Positions 26,401 to 37,834 of a stretch of DNA of 64,000 bases are shown here, piece after piece (position 1 is the stretch's first letter; the number at the start of each line of letters is the position of its first letter). Under the pieces are notes generated by a model, which searched no databases, was not told the origin of the DNA, and was given only the letters and a program-made list of their open reading frames with translations. Source of the stretch: Acorus gramineus (taxonomy: Eukaryota > Streptophyta > Magnoliopsida > Acorales > Acoraceae); NCBI GenBank assembly GCA_030737835.1, contig CM060847.1, positions 6,104,484 through 6,168,483 of the forward strand, in the 5' to 3' direction. The translations under genes and the position numbers were made by a program.

Positions 26401-29400
26401 ATAGCCATGGCTCGATATTCAGCCTCAGTGCTGGAAAGAGAAACAACCTCCTGTTTCTTGCTGCGCCAAGAGATGATGGAATCTCCGAGAAATATGCAGA
26501 AACCAGTGGTGGAGCGTCTAGTGGTCGGGTCTCCAGCCCAATCAGCATCAGTGTAAGCCCTGAGAACCAGAGTCAAAGAGGATGACAGATAGATCGATCT
26601 AGTGATAGTATCTAAGAATTCGCATCAGAGCACCATAATGCACTGATCGAGGAGCCGATACAAACTGACTAACAATACTGACGGCATGAGCAATGTCAGG
26701 TCTAGTGATGCAGAGATACACAAGCTGACCCACGATCTGTCTATATCGAGTAGGATCTGAGAGGAGCTCACCATCCGTAGGACGAAGCTTCACATGAAGC
26801 TCGAGAGGGGTATCCGCACTGCGGGTATCGGAGAGGGCAGCACGCTCTAAAATGTCAGTTGTATACTTCTGTTGAGAAAGCAGAATCCCACGATCACTCT
26901 GTGCAATCTCGAGACCAAGGAAGTAGCGAAGAGTACCAAGATCTTTCATCTGAAACTGTCGACTGAGGTGATTCTTGACCAGAGTAATACCAGCGGAGTC
27001 ATCGCCAGTTATAATCATGTCGTCAACATACAAAAGAAGGATTACCCGCCCCTCCGATGAGGATCGCACAAACATAGAGTGGTCTTGATGGCTTTCAACA
27101 AAACCAGTTGTCAGAATAACACTGTGAAAACGCTCAAACCAGGCACAAGGAGCCTAATTCAGTCCGTATATAGCCCGCCGAAGACGACAAACATGCTGAG
27201 GAGGAGTGCTGAGACCTGGAGGTGGTTGCATATAAACAACATCAGATAAATCACCATGAAGAAAATCATTCTTCACATCCATCTGAAAGAGAGGCCAGCG
27301 ACGAATAGCAACAGTGGCGAGAAGAGTGCAAACAGTAGTCATTTGAGCAATAGGAGCAAAGGTCTCCTCATAGTCAATGCCATACTCCTGAGTGAAACCT
27401 CTGGCAACAAGACGAGCCTTATGTTGGTCAATGGAACCATCAGGGCGATGCTTGATCTTGAAAATCCACTTGCAGTTGATAGGGGTAACACCATCCGGAA
27501 GGGGAACAACATCCCAGATCTGTGTTTGCTCAAACGCCTGAAACTCCTCAACCATGGCCTGCTGCCACTCAGGGTACTTGACTGCCTCTCGATAAGATCG
27601 GGGCTCACGATGGGCATGTATAGCGGTGAGATAGGCCTGGAATTCTGGAGAATAGGTACTCACGGATGCAAAGCCAAATCGGTCAGGTGGTCCAGAGTCA
27701 AAACTGAAGCGATCAGGTGGATGATGCTCACGCTGAGGGTAGCGAGTTAAGGGACGAGGATCCACATCAGAGGGAGGTGCGTTAGCCGTGGAAGACGGAG
27801 TAGCAGCGGAGTCATCTGCGGGAGGAGCAAGGGAAGACACAATAGAAGGAGAACAAGGAGGACCATGGGTGTAGAAGAAAAATAGGGAACATCTTCGACA
27901 AATGACACATGACGAGCTATCCAAAAACGATCTCCAATAGGATCGTAGCAGCGATATCCCTTGTGTTCGAAACTAATCCCCAAGAATACACACTTAACTG
28001 ACCGAGCAGCCAACTTAGTGCGTTGATGAGGAGGGAGAAGCACGAAACAAGTACATCCAAAAGTGCGAAGTCTGCTATAATCAGGTTTGGAGGAGTAAAG
28101 GCGCTCATGAGGAGTCATACCGGAGAGGACAGAAGAGGGAGTGATATTGATAAGATGAACAGATAGAAGAGCAGCCTCAGCCCAGAATGTGTTGGGGACT
28201 GAAAAAGAAAGTAAGAGGGAACGAGTGGTCTCAAAAATATGGTGATGTTTTCTTTCAGCAACACCATTTTGCTCATGAGTATAAGGACATGATTGCTGAA
28301 AGAGAGTGCCATGAGATTGAAGAAGAGAACGCATCGTGAAAGAAATATATTCTCGAGCACAATCAGACCTAAAGATTTTGATACGAGTCTGAAACTAGGT
28401 GTGAATCATAGTGGTAAAGACCTCATATCTTTGGGACCTCAGATCGATGACGCAATAAATAAATCCAGGTAAAGCAAGAATAGTCATCAATAAAACTGAT
28501 ATAATACGAAAAACCACTCTTTGACGTGATATGAGAAGAACCAAAGATATCAGAATGAACAAGCTCAAATGGACTAGAGGACTGATGATTACTAGAATGG
28601 AATGGAGTAGCAACAGGTTTGGCTAATTTACAGCCCTCACAAACAGAAAGAGGAGAGAAAGAAACATGACCTAAATCACCAGACTTAATAAGGTCTTTAA
28701 GACGAGATTCATAAACATAACCTAACCTCTTATACCACAAGTCTATATCAGAGGTGACAGTGCCACAGAAAATTGAGGGATCAGGTACGTGAAGATAAAG
28801 ATACTCCACATAATACAGTCCGCCAATCCGACGACCAACACCAATTCTCTGCCCTGAACGTGGATCCTACACAGAACACCCAAAAGAGGTAAAGGTAACG
28901 GTGAATCCAGAATCACACAATCTACTAATAGACACAAGATTCATGTAAAGCTCAGGAGCATGCAAAACAAATGGTAATGAAAGGCGGCCAGTAAGGTGGG
29001 ATGTGGTGGTGATCGATCCACACTGCGTGATGACTAAAGGAGAGCATTAGCAGTATGAATTGAAGGGAGGTGTGAGGGTGCAGGTGAGCATCCAGTGATG
29101 ATAGAACTATCAGGAGTCATGTAATGTGAGGCACCCAAATAAAAAATCCAATAAGCAAGAGTACCCATAGTAGAAGACAAGGCAAAGGGAGTAGAAGAAC
29201 CAGAAAGTAACTGCTGCAGAATCAGGTGGTCTAGGTGCTGACTGATCTGGACAAGCTTATCCAAGTGTGACTGAATGGAGGCAATCAAAGTAGCAGTCGT
29301 AGCGGCAACAGGAGGAAGATGATGTCCTCGGCCTTTCGGTTGATAACGCTGCTTAGAAGGTCGTCGTCTTTTCGTAGCAGGAGCGGCCCCCAAGATGCCC

Positions 29401-30672
29401 TCATAGATAAATGACGAAGTAGACTGACGAGACACCTTCGAAGCCGGTGTCAGAAGAGTAGGGTTGCCGTTGGTTTCTGACATTGTGCAGAACCACTCGG
29501 ATGAGGATCAGAAGCAGACGAGGACATAGAGCACGAAAAATCGAGCAAAATGGACTCCTGGATCACCTTAATCGGACTTCCGGAGAGGAAGTTATGACCG
29601 ATTTAGTGATTCGAAGTCTCAAGGAGGGGCCGGAGGTGACCTGAGGTCGGACTCGGGTCGGGTGCCGGGCCGGGTTCGCGGATCCGGGTCGCTGGGCAGG
29701 GTCCGGGTCGGATGCTGGGTGGACTCGGGTCGGGTGCCGGGTCGGGCGCTCGAGACGATCCGGAACGCTCGAGACAGGCTGGCACGAGCTGTCCCAGCAG
29801 ATCCCGGGAAATCCGGGCAGAATCAGCGGATCAGTGCCCGGGCAGATTTCTCGGGCGCGACAGATCCCGGGTAATCCGGGCAGGTTCAGACGCGCGGCAG
29901 GGCACGACGCGGCAGGGCGCGCGGCAGGGCAGGGCAGGGCAGATCTGCTTGGCGCGGCAGGGCAAGGTAGAGCGCGAGGCACAGCATGCGGCACGGCAGG
30001 GCTGGGCGCGGCACAGCAGGGCTGCGCGAGCAGCGGTAGGGCGGCGCGCGTCAGCGGCAGGGGCACGACCTCAACGACGACGACGAAGGATTCCAAAAAA
30101 AAAAAAATAGGGTTCTTGAAGTGGTGACTCTGATATCATCACAAAATTAAAACCACAAAATCAGGAAATTTGGGACTTAAAATCCTACCATGATAGTATT
30201 ACAAGCTGCTGCAGCTCTTGCTGTGGCTACTTCTCCTGAAAAAATCACAACATGGGTGCCAATAAAAAACCAAACCCACACTAAAAAATCATCAAAATCA
30301 AATCTTTCCCCCAAAAAAAGTAAAACCTTCTGGGTGCGCGTATATGTGAGACCCAGTTGGGGCAACCATGATGGGAGCAGAGGTTTTGTAACCCAATATG
30401 GTAGTCTCCATGTTTATGTTGCTCACATCAATGAGAATTCTTGGCCGGAATCTGATGACTCTTATGCATTAGAAGACATAAAAACCCAAACTTGATGAAG
30501 AACAATGAATCAGGCACTGAAGATGTTACGTTATCCTTTGAAAAGCTTTGACATTCTCCTTCAGTGTGTGCTCATCCTCTGCACCTCCTGCATAGTAGTC
30601 GTAGTGCATCTTTGGAAGAGCTTCTTTTGCCAGTTTTTGGAACTCCCTCACATTCACTGGTTCGCTGTCCAT
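23420..30672 (-). CDS. Peroxisomal-type (S)-2-hydroxy-acid oxidase (FMN-dependent), copia element in intron 3
   Basis: An FMN enzyme of the glycolate/lactate oxidase family. It oxidises 2-hydroxy acids to 2-oxo acids and makes hydrogen peroxide. Exons: 30672-30530, 30451-30327, 30235-30189, 25921-25844, 25755-25631, 25544-25487, 25243-25181, 24857-24788, 24616-24516, 23984-23880, 23599-23420. They sum to 1095 nt (364 aa), the normal family length. Start [19 protein letters not shown]. Active-site and FMN landmarks: [45 protein letters not shown] (catalytic His and FMN/substrate Arg), [19 protein letters not shown]. It looks closer to the long-chain hydroxy-acid oxidase (HAOX) group than to photorespiratory glycolate oxidase, but that is a judgement. 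The C-terminus is SLM rather than SKL-like. The copia element between exons 3 and 4 leaves both splice sites intact, so the message may still be made. Confidence 0.9.
25941..25945. other. Possible 5-bp target site flank of copia element 1
   Basis: AGAAC directly borders the 3' LTR on the exon-4 side. No matching copy can be checked at the other end, because the 5' LTR is absent. It is a putative half of the duplication only. Confidence 0.3.
25946..26080 (-). repeat. 3' LTR of copia element 1 (135 bp)
   Basis: The LTR is bounded by TGTTAGA...TCTAACA inverted ends. On the element strand it is preceded by a purine-rich tract (GTTTGAGGGGGGC). It contains TATATATAAAGGG, a plausible TATA box. Very short for a copia LTR. 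Confidence 0.85.
26094..29483 (-). pseudogene. Disrupted gag-pol of copia element 1
   Basis: The polyprotein frame is broken repeatedly: a stop within the reverse transcriptase region at about 27154, a break between reverse transcriptase and RNase H near 26590, a frame change near 27750-27920, and further breaks in integrase around 28395. Pieces in order: gag C-terminal region and protease-like segment (29034-29483, with a basic [12 protein letters not shown] stretch), gag-pre-integrase (near 28650-28809), integrase core (28423-28700, 27900-28330), reverse transcriptase, and RNase H. It cannot encode functional proteins as it stands. The element is therefore not autonomous. Confidence 0.85.
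29600..30080 (-). repeat. GC-rich low-complexity leader of copia element 1
   Basis: A 0.5 kb block is rich in CGGGTCGGGT-like and GCGCGGCAGGGC-like repeats, in sharp contrast to the AT-rich surroundings. It sits between the primer site and the gag region. The open frames across it are proline/alanine-rich by composition and are probably not genes. Confidence 0.7.
30125..30137 (-). other. Primer-binding-like site of copia element 1
   Basis: On the minus strand it reads TGATATCAGAGTC. This resembles the TGGTATCAGAGC site complementary to initiator tRNA-Met used by plant copia elements. Plain intron sequence lies immediately upstream instead of an LTR. Confidence 0.6.
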
Positions 30673-32055
30673 GGCGGCTCCTGCACACAAACACCTCTGA
30701 CTTCACAATGGACTTCTCAGATCTTGTAAACCCAAAACCAAACTTGGATCAAACAAAGCATAGATGATTTGAATAACGAGAAATTCACCTTTTTTTTTAA
30801 GGTCACGAAACAAGTCAACGACCGCAACTGATTCTCAAAGACTGCGATTTTTTTATGTATATCGCTCTGAAGGAAAGGACGGTAAGATAAGTTGGTTTGG
30901 AATTCAAATATTTATGTAAATCATCCGACCCTACATTTTTTTTCTTTTAAATGAAATTGTCGGTGGATCCGCCACTTCTATGCTATAGATCTACTTTGGT
31001 AACATGGTTTAAAATGTAACATGTAATTTTTGATGTTATATACACGCCTTGTAAGGTGTAATGATGATGACTGTTTTATAAAACACAAATTTAAAAACAC
31101 AGTTCAAAGATAAAATTTAATAATGATGATACATTTAAATTAATATATTTGATAACAATTTTTAATTTAAAAAAGATAAAAATTACTTTTTAGGATATTG
31201 CAGGCCATAGTAAAAAAAAGTACAGTTCCCTTTAAATGTAGGGTTGGTGGATCCGACCCTACATTTCGATTGATTATTTGTCGTTCTCCATATTAATGAG
31301 CCCCACATTGTACACTTTTTTTTTTAACTCTATTTCTTTATTTTAATTTCAAAACTAGTTTTAAGTTTTAATCGCAAAACTAGCTATTGAAAAAATAAAA
31401 TATGCCAAGAAAGTATGAATGTGAAGTTCAAGAAAAAATAACTTTAGAAAATTTGGATAACAATTCGAGTCTTGATGTATCTATACTCGTATCAATTCAA
31501 ACTTTTACTTAAATTTAAATTTAAGTATATTCCTATAAGATGGGAGATATTCCAACTCAAAAAGATTTTGACATTTGTCTTATTTTAGCAATAAAATCAA
31601 GAGTGTCTGCCTATCGTTTAGTCACTAAATTTAATCACTTTGATGATCAAATAGATTATGAATTAATAATAAAATACACTTCATTTCATTTTTATTATTG
31701 AATCACATTGGCTTGGGTTACTAATGGTTATAATTGTGATTGTTGTTTTTTTTCCAATAATCTATTATTTGATTGTGAAGTTTGAACTTAAACACTATCC
31801 TAGTTGATTTGAGTAAATAATTTTATGCCTCAAGTTCAAGTTCTATGCCTCAAGTTCAAGTTCTATAAAGATCTGTGATGTCATTTTTTTTTTTAGGATA
31901 TATGCACCAAAACATATTTCAAGGGTTTGAATGTAAAATTTCTCTCTTCATTGCAACATTCGGACTCTGATGGGCGAGACGACAACCCATTAACATGAAA
32001 TTTGTATTTTCTGCTAGTGATAGAGAGATTTCATCCACCAGGTTTTCCAAAGAAG
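30673..32055. other. Upstream region of the hydroxy-acid oxidase gene
   Basis: The promoter and 5' UTR of the (-) gene should lie just above 30672. The rest is AT-rich with no supported gene. A short direct repeat (CAAGTTCTATGCCT-type, near 31828-31866) and a duplicated GATCCGACCCTACATTT motif (30925 and 31250) are visible. Confidence 0.4.
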
Positions 32056-32182
32056 TGTTAGAATATGAAAAGAATGAATCAAGAATCTTATTAGGGTTTG
32101 TATCTAATATTTATAGTATAAAAAAGGGAAACAATGAAAAGACTAATCTACTCTTAACCCTAACATATATATACATTTAACA
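32056..32182 (-). repeat. 3' LTR of copia element 2
   Basis: 127 bp, TGTTAGAATATG...CATTTAACA, near-identical to the 5' LTR. It carries the tract TATATATATACA at its start-proximal side on the minus strand. Confidence 0.95.
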
Positions 32183-32234
32183 CCCTCCTCAAACTCATGG
32201 TGGATCATACACCGAGAGTTTGCTGAACAAGAAA

Positions 32235-35200
32235 CTATGTCGTTGAAGTGTATGAGACTTTGTGAAAAAGTCTGATAACTGAAGAGAAGAGGAAATATAT
32301 GGAAGTGATATAGTGCTCGCCAAAAATGATGACGGACGAAGTGACAATCGATCTTGATGTGCTTCGTACATTCATGAAAAACTGGATTGTTAGCAATCTA
32401 AATGGCGCTCTTGTTGTCACAATATAAAGGAGTAGACGCAGATAGAATGATGCCCATGTCAGAGAGGAGGCGCCGAAGCCAAACAACCTCAGCAGTAGCA
32501 GATGCCATAGCACGATATTCGGTCTCAGCACTCGAACGAGAAACAATGTCTTGTTTGTTGGCCTTCCAAGATATAAGAGAGTCCCCAAGAAAGACACATA
32601 TACCAGTTGTGGATTTTCGATCTGTGACATCTCCTGCCCAATCAGCATCAGTATAAGCGCGAAGTTCAAGAGTAGAAGAAGACGGTAACAGCAGAGCACG
32701 AGATATAGTGCCACGTAGATAGCGTATAATCCGAAGAACTGTTGCATAATGAACAGTACGAGGGGCAGCGACAAACTGACTGACAATATGCACAGCATAG
32801 GCAATGTCAGGACGAGTGACAGTGAGATAGACGAGGCTTCCAACAAGCTGTCTATAACGAGTAACATCAGAAAGTGGTTCTCCATCGTCAGGCCGGAGCT
32901 TAGCATGAAGCTCAATAGGAGTGGGAGAAATGCGATCATCAGTCAGACAGGCATGGTCGATCAAGTCAGCAGTATACTTGCGTTAGGAGAGATGATAACC
33001 ACGCGGAGCATAAACAACTTCCAAGCCTAGAAAATAGCGAAGTTTGCCAAGATCTTTCATCTCAAATTGACGCTGAAGATGTTGCTTGACCGACTGTATA
33101 TGAGACGAATCATCGCCGGTGATGATCATGTCATCAACATAAAGCAGCAGGATAGTACGATGAGGACCAGAGGTGTGAACAAATAAAGCTGGATCAGAGG
33201 AACTCGGAACAAACCCAGTAGCACAGATAGCATCAGTGAATCGAGCGAACCAAGCACGAGGAGCCTGCTTGAGACCATAGAGAGCGCGGTGAAGATGACA
33301 TACATGACTAGATGGATGAGGAAGACCCAGAGGAGGAGTCATGTAAACCTCATCTGATAAATCACCATGAAGAAAAGCGTTCTTGATATCAAACTGATAA
33401 ATGGGCCATTGACGAACATAAGCAACAGAAATCAAAGTACGAACAGTCGTCATCTTCGCTACAGGAGCAAATGTCTCATCATAATCAATACCATGCTGCT
33501 GAGTGAAACCATGGGCAACCAACCGAGCCTTGTGACGCTCAATCGAACCATCAGAGTTGTCTTGATCTTATAAACCCACTTACAGCTGATAGGAGTCTTT
33601 CCTGGAGGAAGTGGTACAATTTTCCACGTATGAGTGCGTTGTAATGCACTAAGCTCCTCTGCCATAGCACCTTCCCATTTTGGAATGTCGACAGCCTCAC
33701 GATATGATTGGGGCTCCCAATGAGTGGAAACAACTGAAAGAAAACACTGAAAACTAGGAGAAAAAGAATCAGAGGCAATCAAGCTAAGTCGTTGAGGAGG
33801 TCGACGAGCGTGAGGTGGATTGCGACGAGGAGCAACTGGTGCGAAAGCAGAATCGTCTTCTGGCGAAGCAGCATCAGGAATAGGTGTAGGAGTAGACAGG
33901 ACCGTCCCACGTGAATCATCCAAAAAAGAAGTTGACGAAGACGGCAAGGGTGAAGATGGGACTGACGAGGAAGAGTGGTCAGGTACAGATGGAATAGATG
34001 ACTGAGGAGCAGAAGATGAAGATGAGAAATCAAGAATAGAAAAGTCCAAAAATGTGACTTCCTCAACCGTGGATGGGGGAAGAGGAACAGAAGGCGAGCG
34101 AAGAGCGTAGTATGGATGATTCTCAAAGAATGTGACATGACAAGATGTCCGAAGACGACGAGCAACAGGATCATAGCATCGATATCCTTTGATCTCATTA
34201 CTGTACCCAAGAAAGACACACATAGTGGAACGAGGAGACAACTTGGTACGCTCAAGAGGAGGAAGTAGGACAAAACACGTGTATCCAAAAACACGAAGAC
34301 GAGAATAATCAGGAGGACTATGATAAAGACGCTGAAAGGGGGAGATGCCAGCAGTGATAGACGAAGGAGTGCGATTGATGAGATACACACTTGTAAGAAC
34401 AGTCTCACCCCAAAACTGAACAGGAACAGAAGCAGAGAGGAGTAAGGACCGGGTCGTTTCGAGGATATGACGGTGTTTGCGCTCAGCAACCCCGTTCTGC
34501 TGATGAGCATAAGGAGTGGAAAGTTGTGGTAGAGTGCCTTGGGAGGATAAAAAATCACGAAAAGCACGAGAACAATATTCTCCCCCACAATCAGAGCGAA
34601 ACACCTTGATGCGTTTGAAAAACTGAGTTTCAACCATTGTAGCAAAAGATTTATAGATGGGTAACAACTCAGAACGACTATGCATCAAATATATCCAAGT
34701 AAAGCGAGAAAAATCATCAATAAAAATAACATAATAACGGTTACCCCCTTTAGAAGGAATAGAGGAGGAACCCAAAACATCAGAGTGAACTAGATCAAAA
34801 GGAGAAGCAGAAATATGTTTACTAGTAGAAAATCGAAGAGCCAAGTGTTTTGCCAACTTGCAGCCCACACATGGTTGAAGCTCAGTTTTTGAAAAGGAAC
34901 CTAAAACACCGGTACTTATTAGATAACAAAGTCTTGGAGAGAGATGGCCAAGACGGCGGTGCCATACATCAAAGGAGGAAGGAGAAGAAGAAATCAAGCG
35001 AGCAGAAGCTGCAGAAGATGAAGGAATATGAAGATGATCCATGTAGTAGAGCCCACCGCGTCTAGAGCCTGTCCCAATCTGCTTCCCCGTACGACGATCC
35101 TGTACAGAACAAGTAGAAGAATCAAAAGTAATGAGACAATCATGATCTGCAATTTAATCAACAGAAAGCAAATTTAGTGATAGACCAGGAACATGAAAAA

Positions 35201-36525
35201 CATGAGGAAGTTGAAATCGATGAGAAGGATCAGCAAGAGAACCAAAACTCGACACCAACAGAGGAGTCCCATCTGCCGTACGAATAACAGGAGTGGAAAA
35301 CACGTGAGTAGGACAACTAATAAAAGATGCCTGAGAAGTCATATGATGGAAAGCTCCAGAGTCAAGAATCCATGAGGAGGTAAGGTTACCAATCGCCGCA
35401 GCAGAAGTAGAAAAGGAAGCAGATGAATCACTAACAGTCACTGAGCAAAGCATATCTTGGAGCTGTTGTAGTTGGAGATGGAGCTGCGCAAGACTCTCAG
35501 TGATCTGAGAGGAAGAATATGCCGGCAGATCAGTAGGAAAATCAGATGCAACAGCAGCTGCAGGTCGAGGCTGAGAACGACGTAGAGGAACTGTAGATGG
35601 TGCTTGAGGTGCTTGCGCCCGAGGCGCTGGTGCATGTGATGCTGCAGGATCTAGTGGACGAGGTGCTGGAGGAAGTGCTCCAGGAGCTGAAGTGCGAGGT
35701 ACATAAACAAGAGGAGCACCATCACGAGCACGCTTACGACATTCAGATTGCACGTGTCCAAATTTATGGCAATAATAGCAAGTGACCCGAGTGTAGCGAT
35801 TGTCTTGACGATGTGCAACATTGACAGAACTGTGATCAACGATAGGCGGAGTGACAACAGTGCGAAGACGCGTCTCCTCAGCAACCAACTCAAAAATAAC
35901 CGTATCAAGAGACGGTTTGGGAGAGTGATGAAGAATCTGTGCACGAATAGCCTCGAACTCAGGACGAAGACGCATCAAGAATTGGTATAATCGTTGATGA
36001 TTACGGTACTCATGATAGCGTGTCTGAAAAATACCCTCCATCTGAGGATCCATAGGTGCGAGTTGATCCCAGTAATCAGACAAAAGAGAATAAAAAATCA
36101 CGAATAGAAAGCTCCCCTTGATAAGAAGTAGAAATGGCATGATGTAGATAGAATTCCTGAGCACCATCGGTCTGCGTATATAAATTCTTCAGAAAGTCCC
36201 AATATTCCTTGGTTGTAATGAACGGCTTCAAATGTTTACGGATATTTGAAATAACCGAAGAAGCAATATAAGCTTTCACCCGAGAATCAGCCTCCTTCCA
36301 TGTCAACAAAGCCTTAGTATACGCCTCAGCTCTGGCCTTGATGGTGGTCTCATCGGAACCCGATGGAGATGGTTCAAGTACATGAGCTAGATTAGTGCCA
36401 GTAACATGACCCAATAGGCGATGATAATCAAGCTGAAGCTCAAGACTAATAGACCAGACATCATAATTGTTACCATCAAACTTCACATTGATGATCTGAA
36501 TGTTATTCGTAGTCATAATAGGCAA
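32235..36525 (-). pseudogene. Disrupted gag-pol of copia element 2
   Basis: Gag starts near 36525 and shows a Gag-like FDGNNYDVWSISLELQL. A frame break lies near 36090-36170. The CCHC zinc knuckle (CYYCHKFGHVQSEC) is at about 35750-35790 and the protease-like WILDSGAFHHMT at about 35340-35380. A stop lies near 35154. Gag-pre-integrase and integrase follow (HRRLGHLSPRL, then HSDVLGSS and [11 protein letters not shown]). A frame change lies near 33530. Reverse transcriptase carries [11 protein letters not shown] near 33120. A stop lies near 32983. RNase H (YTDADWAGD near 32640) has a further stop near 32398. The three in-frame stops are TAA, TAA and TAG. Non-autonomous as it stands. Confidence 0.9.
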
Positions 36526-36589
36526 AAAAAGAGAATAACAGAAAAAATATATGCCGAAAAAGGCGATGACGGGGCGGTAAAAGGGTCGC

Positions 36590-37260
36590 GGATCCGCGTC
36601 GGGCAGCTGGTGCTGGAACCGGGTCGGGAGCTAGAGCCGGGTCGGGTTGGGCAGCTGGGCCAAGCACGCGCAGACGTGAAGCACTGGATCCGGGACGCGT
36701 TAACGCGTCTGGACTTGGAACGAATTTCCGGGAGATCCAGGATGCTATTCGTGACAAAATCCAGGACAGGATCCCAGGAAATCTGGGCTGATCGGCGCGG
36801 ATCTGCACTAATCACGCAACACGGAGACTACGTGCAGGCAGGCACGGGCAGTGCGCGGATGGGGCGCAGACAGGGTGCGGGCAAGGCACAGACGGGGCAG
36901 GCACAGACGGGGAGCGGGCAGGGCAGAGTGGCACTAGACGGCGCAACAGGGTGGTAGAGCAGCGCGAGGCGGTGCGGCAGGGCGGCACAGCAGTGGCACA
37001 GATGCGGCAGATCTGCGCGGTAGGGCGGCGCAGCAGCGGCACAGATGCGGCAGATCTGCGTGAGAATAGCAGCGGGGCTGCGCGAGGCGGCGCGGGAGGG
37101 CCGCGCGGCGGCGGCAAGCAACGGCGCGACGGCGGCACAGCGGTGTAGATGCGGCAGATCTGCGTGGGGCAGCGGCGGAGCGGTGCGGGAGCGGCGAATC
37201 TGCAGGGTGACACGAACGGGGCAACAGGGCGTCGACGATCTCGCGAACGGAGAGTAACGC
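36590..37260 (-). repeat. GC-rich low-complexity leader of copia element 2
   Basis: A 0.67 kb block is rich in GCGGCGCAGCAGCGGCACAG-like repeats and CGGGTCGGG motifs. It lies between the primer site and gag, as in element 1. It opens long Arg/Ala/Pro-rich frames on all strands, which reflects composition rather than coding. Confidence 0.7.
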
Positions 37261-37293
37261 CAACAGAAAATCAAAGAAAAAAATTGGATTGAA

Positions 37294-37305
37294 GCTCTGA
37301 TTCCA
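37294..37305 (-). other. Primer-binding site of copia element 2
   Basis: On the minus strand it reads TGGAATCAGAGC directly after the 5' LTR. It matches the plant copia initiator tRNA-Met site except for one base. Confidence 0.85.
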
Positions 37306-37433
37306 TGTTAGAATATGAAAAGAATGAATCAAGAATCTTGTTAGAGTTTGTATCTAATATTTATAGTACAAAAAAGGGGAAACAAGGAAAAGACTAATCT
37401 ACCCTTTACCCTAACATATATATACATTTAACA
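37306..37433 (-). repeat. 5' LTR of copia element 2
   Basis: 128 bp with TGTTAG...TTAACA ends. It is followed by the AGAAG target duplication. Confidence 0.95.
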
Positions 37434-37834
37434 AGAAGGTCATAACGATAAAAAAAAAAATTACAAGTGATCATCCTTGTTAACACATATCATACGAGAT
37501 CTTTGGTTATATGTGCATTTTTAACAAAGAATCACGTGGTTGCAGGAAAATCAATTCAAATTTCCATTGAATTTCCAATGAAGTCATTCAATACAAAATG
37601 AACACCAGAATTGGCTGAGCTGAAGTCTCCACATTCCAAAATAACTCCACCCACCCCACAAATTTCTATTACAGCATTAGCTGTGATTCCTATCTATCCT
37701 GAATACAAAGTTTTGTGAGATAGCACATCTCATAGCTTTAACGAAAAGATATCTTTCAGCATGGACTGAAAGTTTCTCAAGAGATCAAACTGTCCAAAAA
37801 TTTAGCTATCCTGGAATAAACATCACGGCTTTCT

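Larger units (their letters stand above)
25946..30137 (-). mobile_element. Ty1/copia retrotransposon 1, degenerate, 5' LTR missing
   Basis: On the minus strand the order is primer-binding-like site, GC-rich leader, gag remnants, integrase, reverse transcriptase, RNase H, polypurine tract and 3' LTR. Integrase before reverse transcriptase defines copia rather than gypsy. Integrase-type sequence is seen at about 27750-28809, reverse transcriptase at about 26600-27650 ([11 protein letters not shown] near 27000) and RNase H at about 26094-26576 (YTDADWAGD). The element lies wholly within intron 3 of the hydroxy-acid oxidase gene, in the same orientation as the gene. A 5' LTR should precede the primer site at about 30138 but is not there. 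Confidence 0.9.
32056..37433 (-). mobile_element. Ty1/copia retrotransposon 2, complete structure with TSD
   Basis: A 5378-bp element has two LTRs (32056-32182 and 37306-37433) and is flanked on both sides by AGAAG (32051-32055 and 37434-37438), a 5-bp target duplication. The primer site follows the 5' LTR, and a polypurine tract (GTTTGAGGAGGGT on the minus strand, 32183-32195) precedes the 3' LTR. Gene order gag, zinc knuckle, integrase, reverse transcriptase, RNase H makes it copia. The LTRs differ at six bases plus one indel over about 127 bp. That implies an insertion a few million years old at most, if plant LTR substitution rates apply. Coding capacity is lost. Confidence 0.95.

Noticed and set aside
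27256..27750. Plus-strand frame in copia element 1
   Set aside because: Shadow of the reverse transcriptase region. No independent homology.
29563..30127. Long Pro/Ala/Arg-rich open frames on both strands (also at 36421-37332)
   Set aside because: They arise from the GC-rich low-complexity leaders of the copia elements. No domain or codon pattern supports a protein.
23420..30672. The hydroxy-acid oxidase as a pseudogene broken by a transposon
   Set aside because: All eleven exons keep phase, catalytic residues are present, splice sites flank the insertion, and the total length is normal. It is better described as intact with a large intron.
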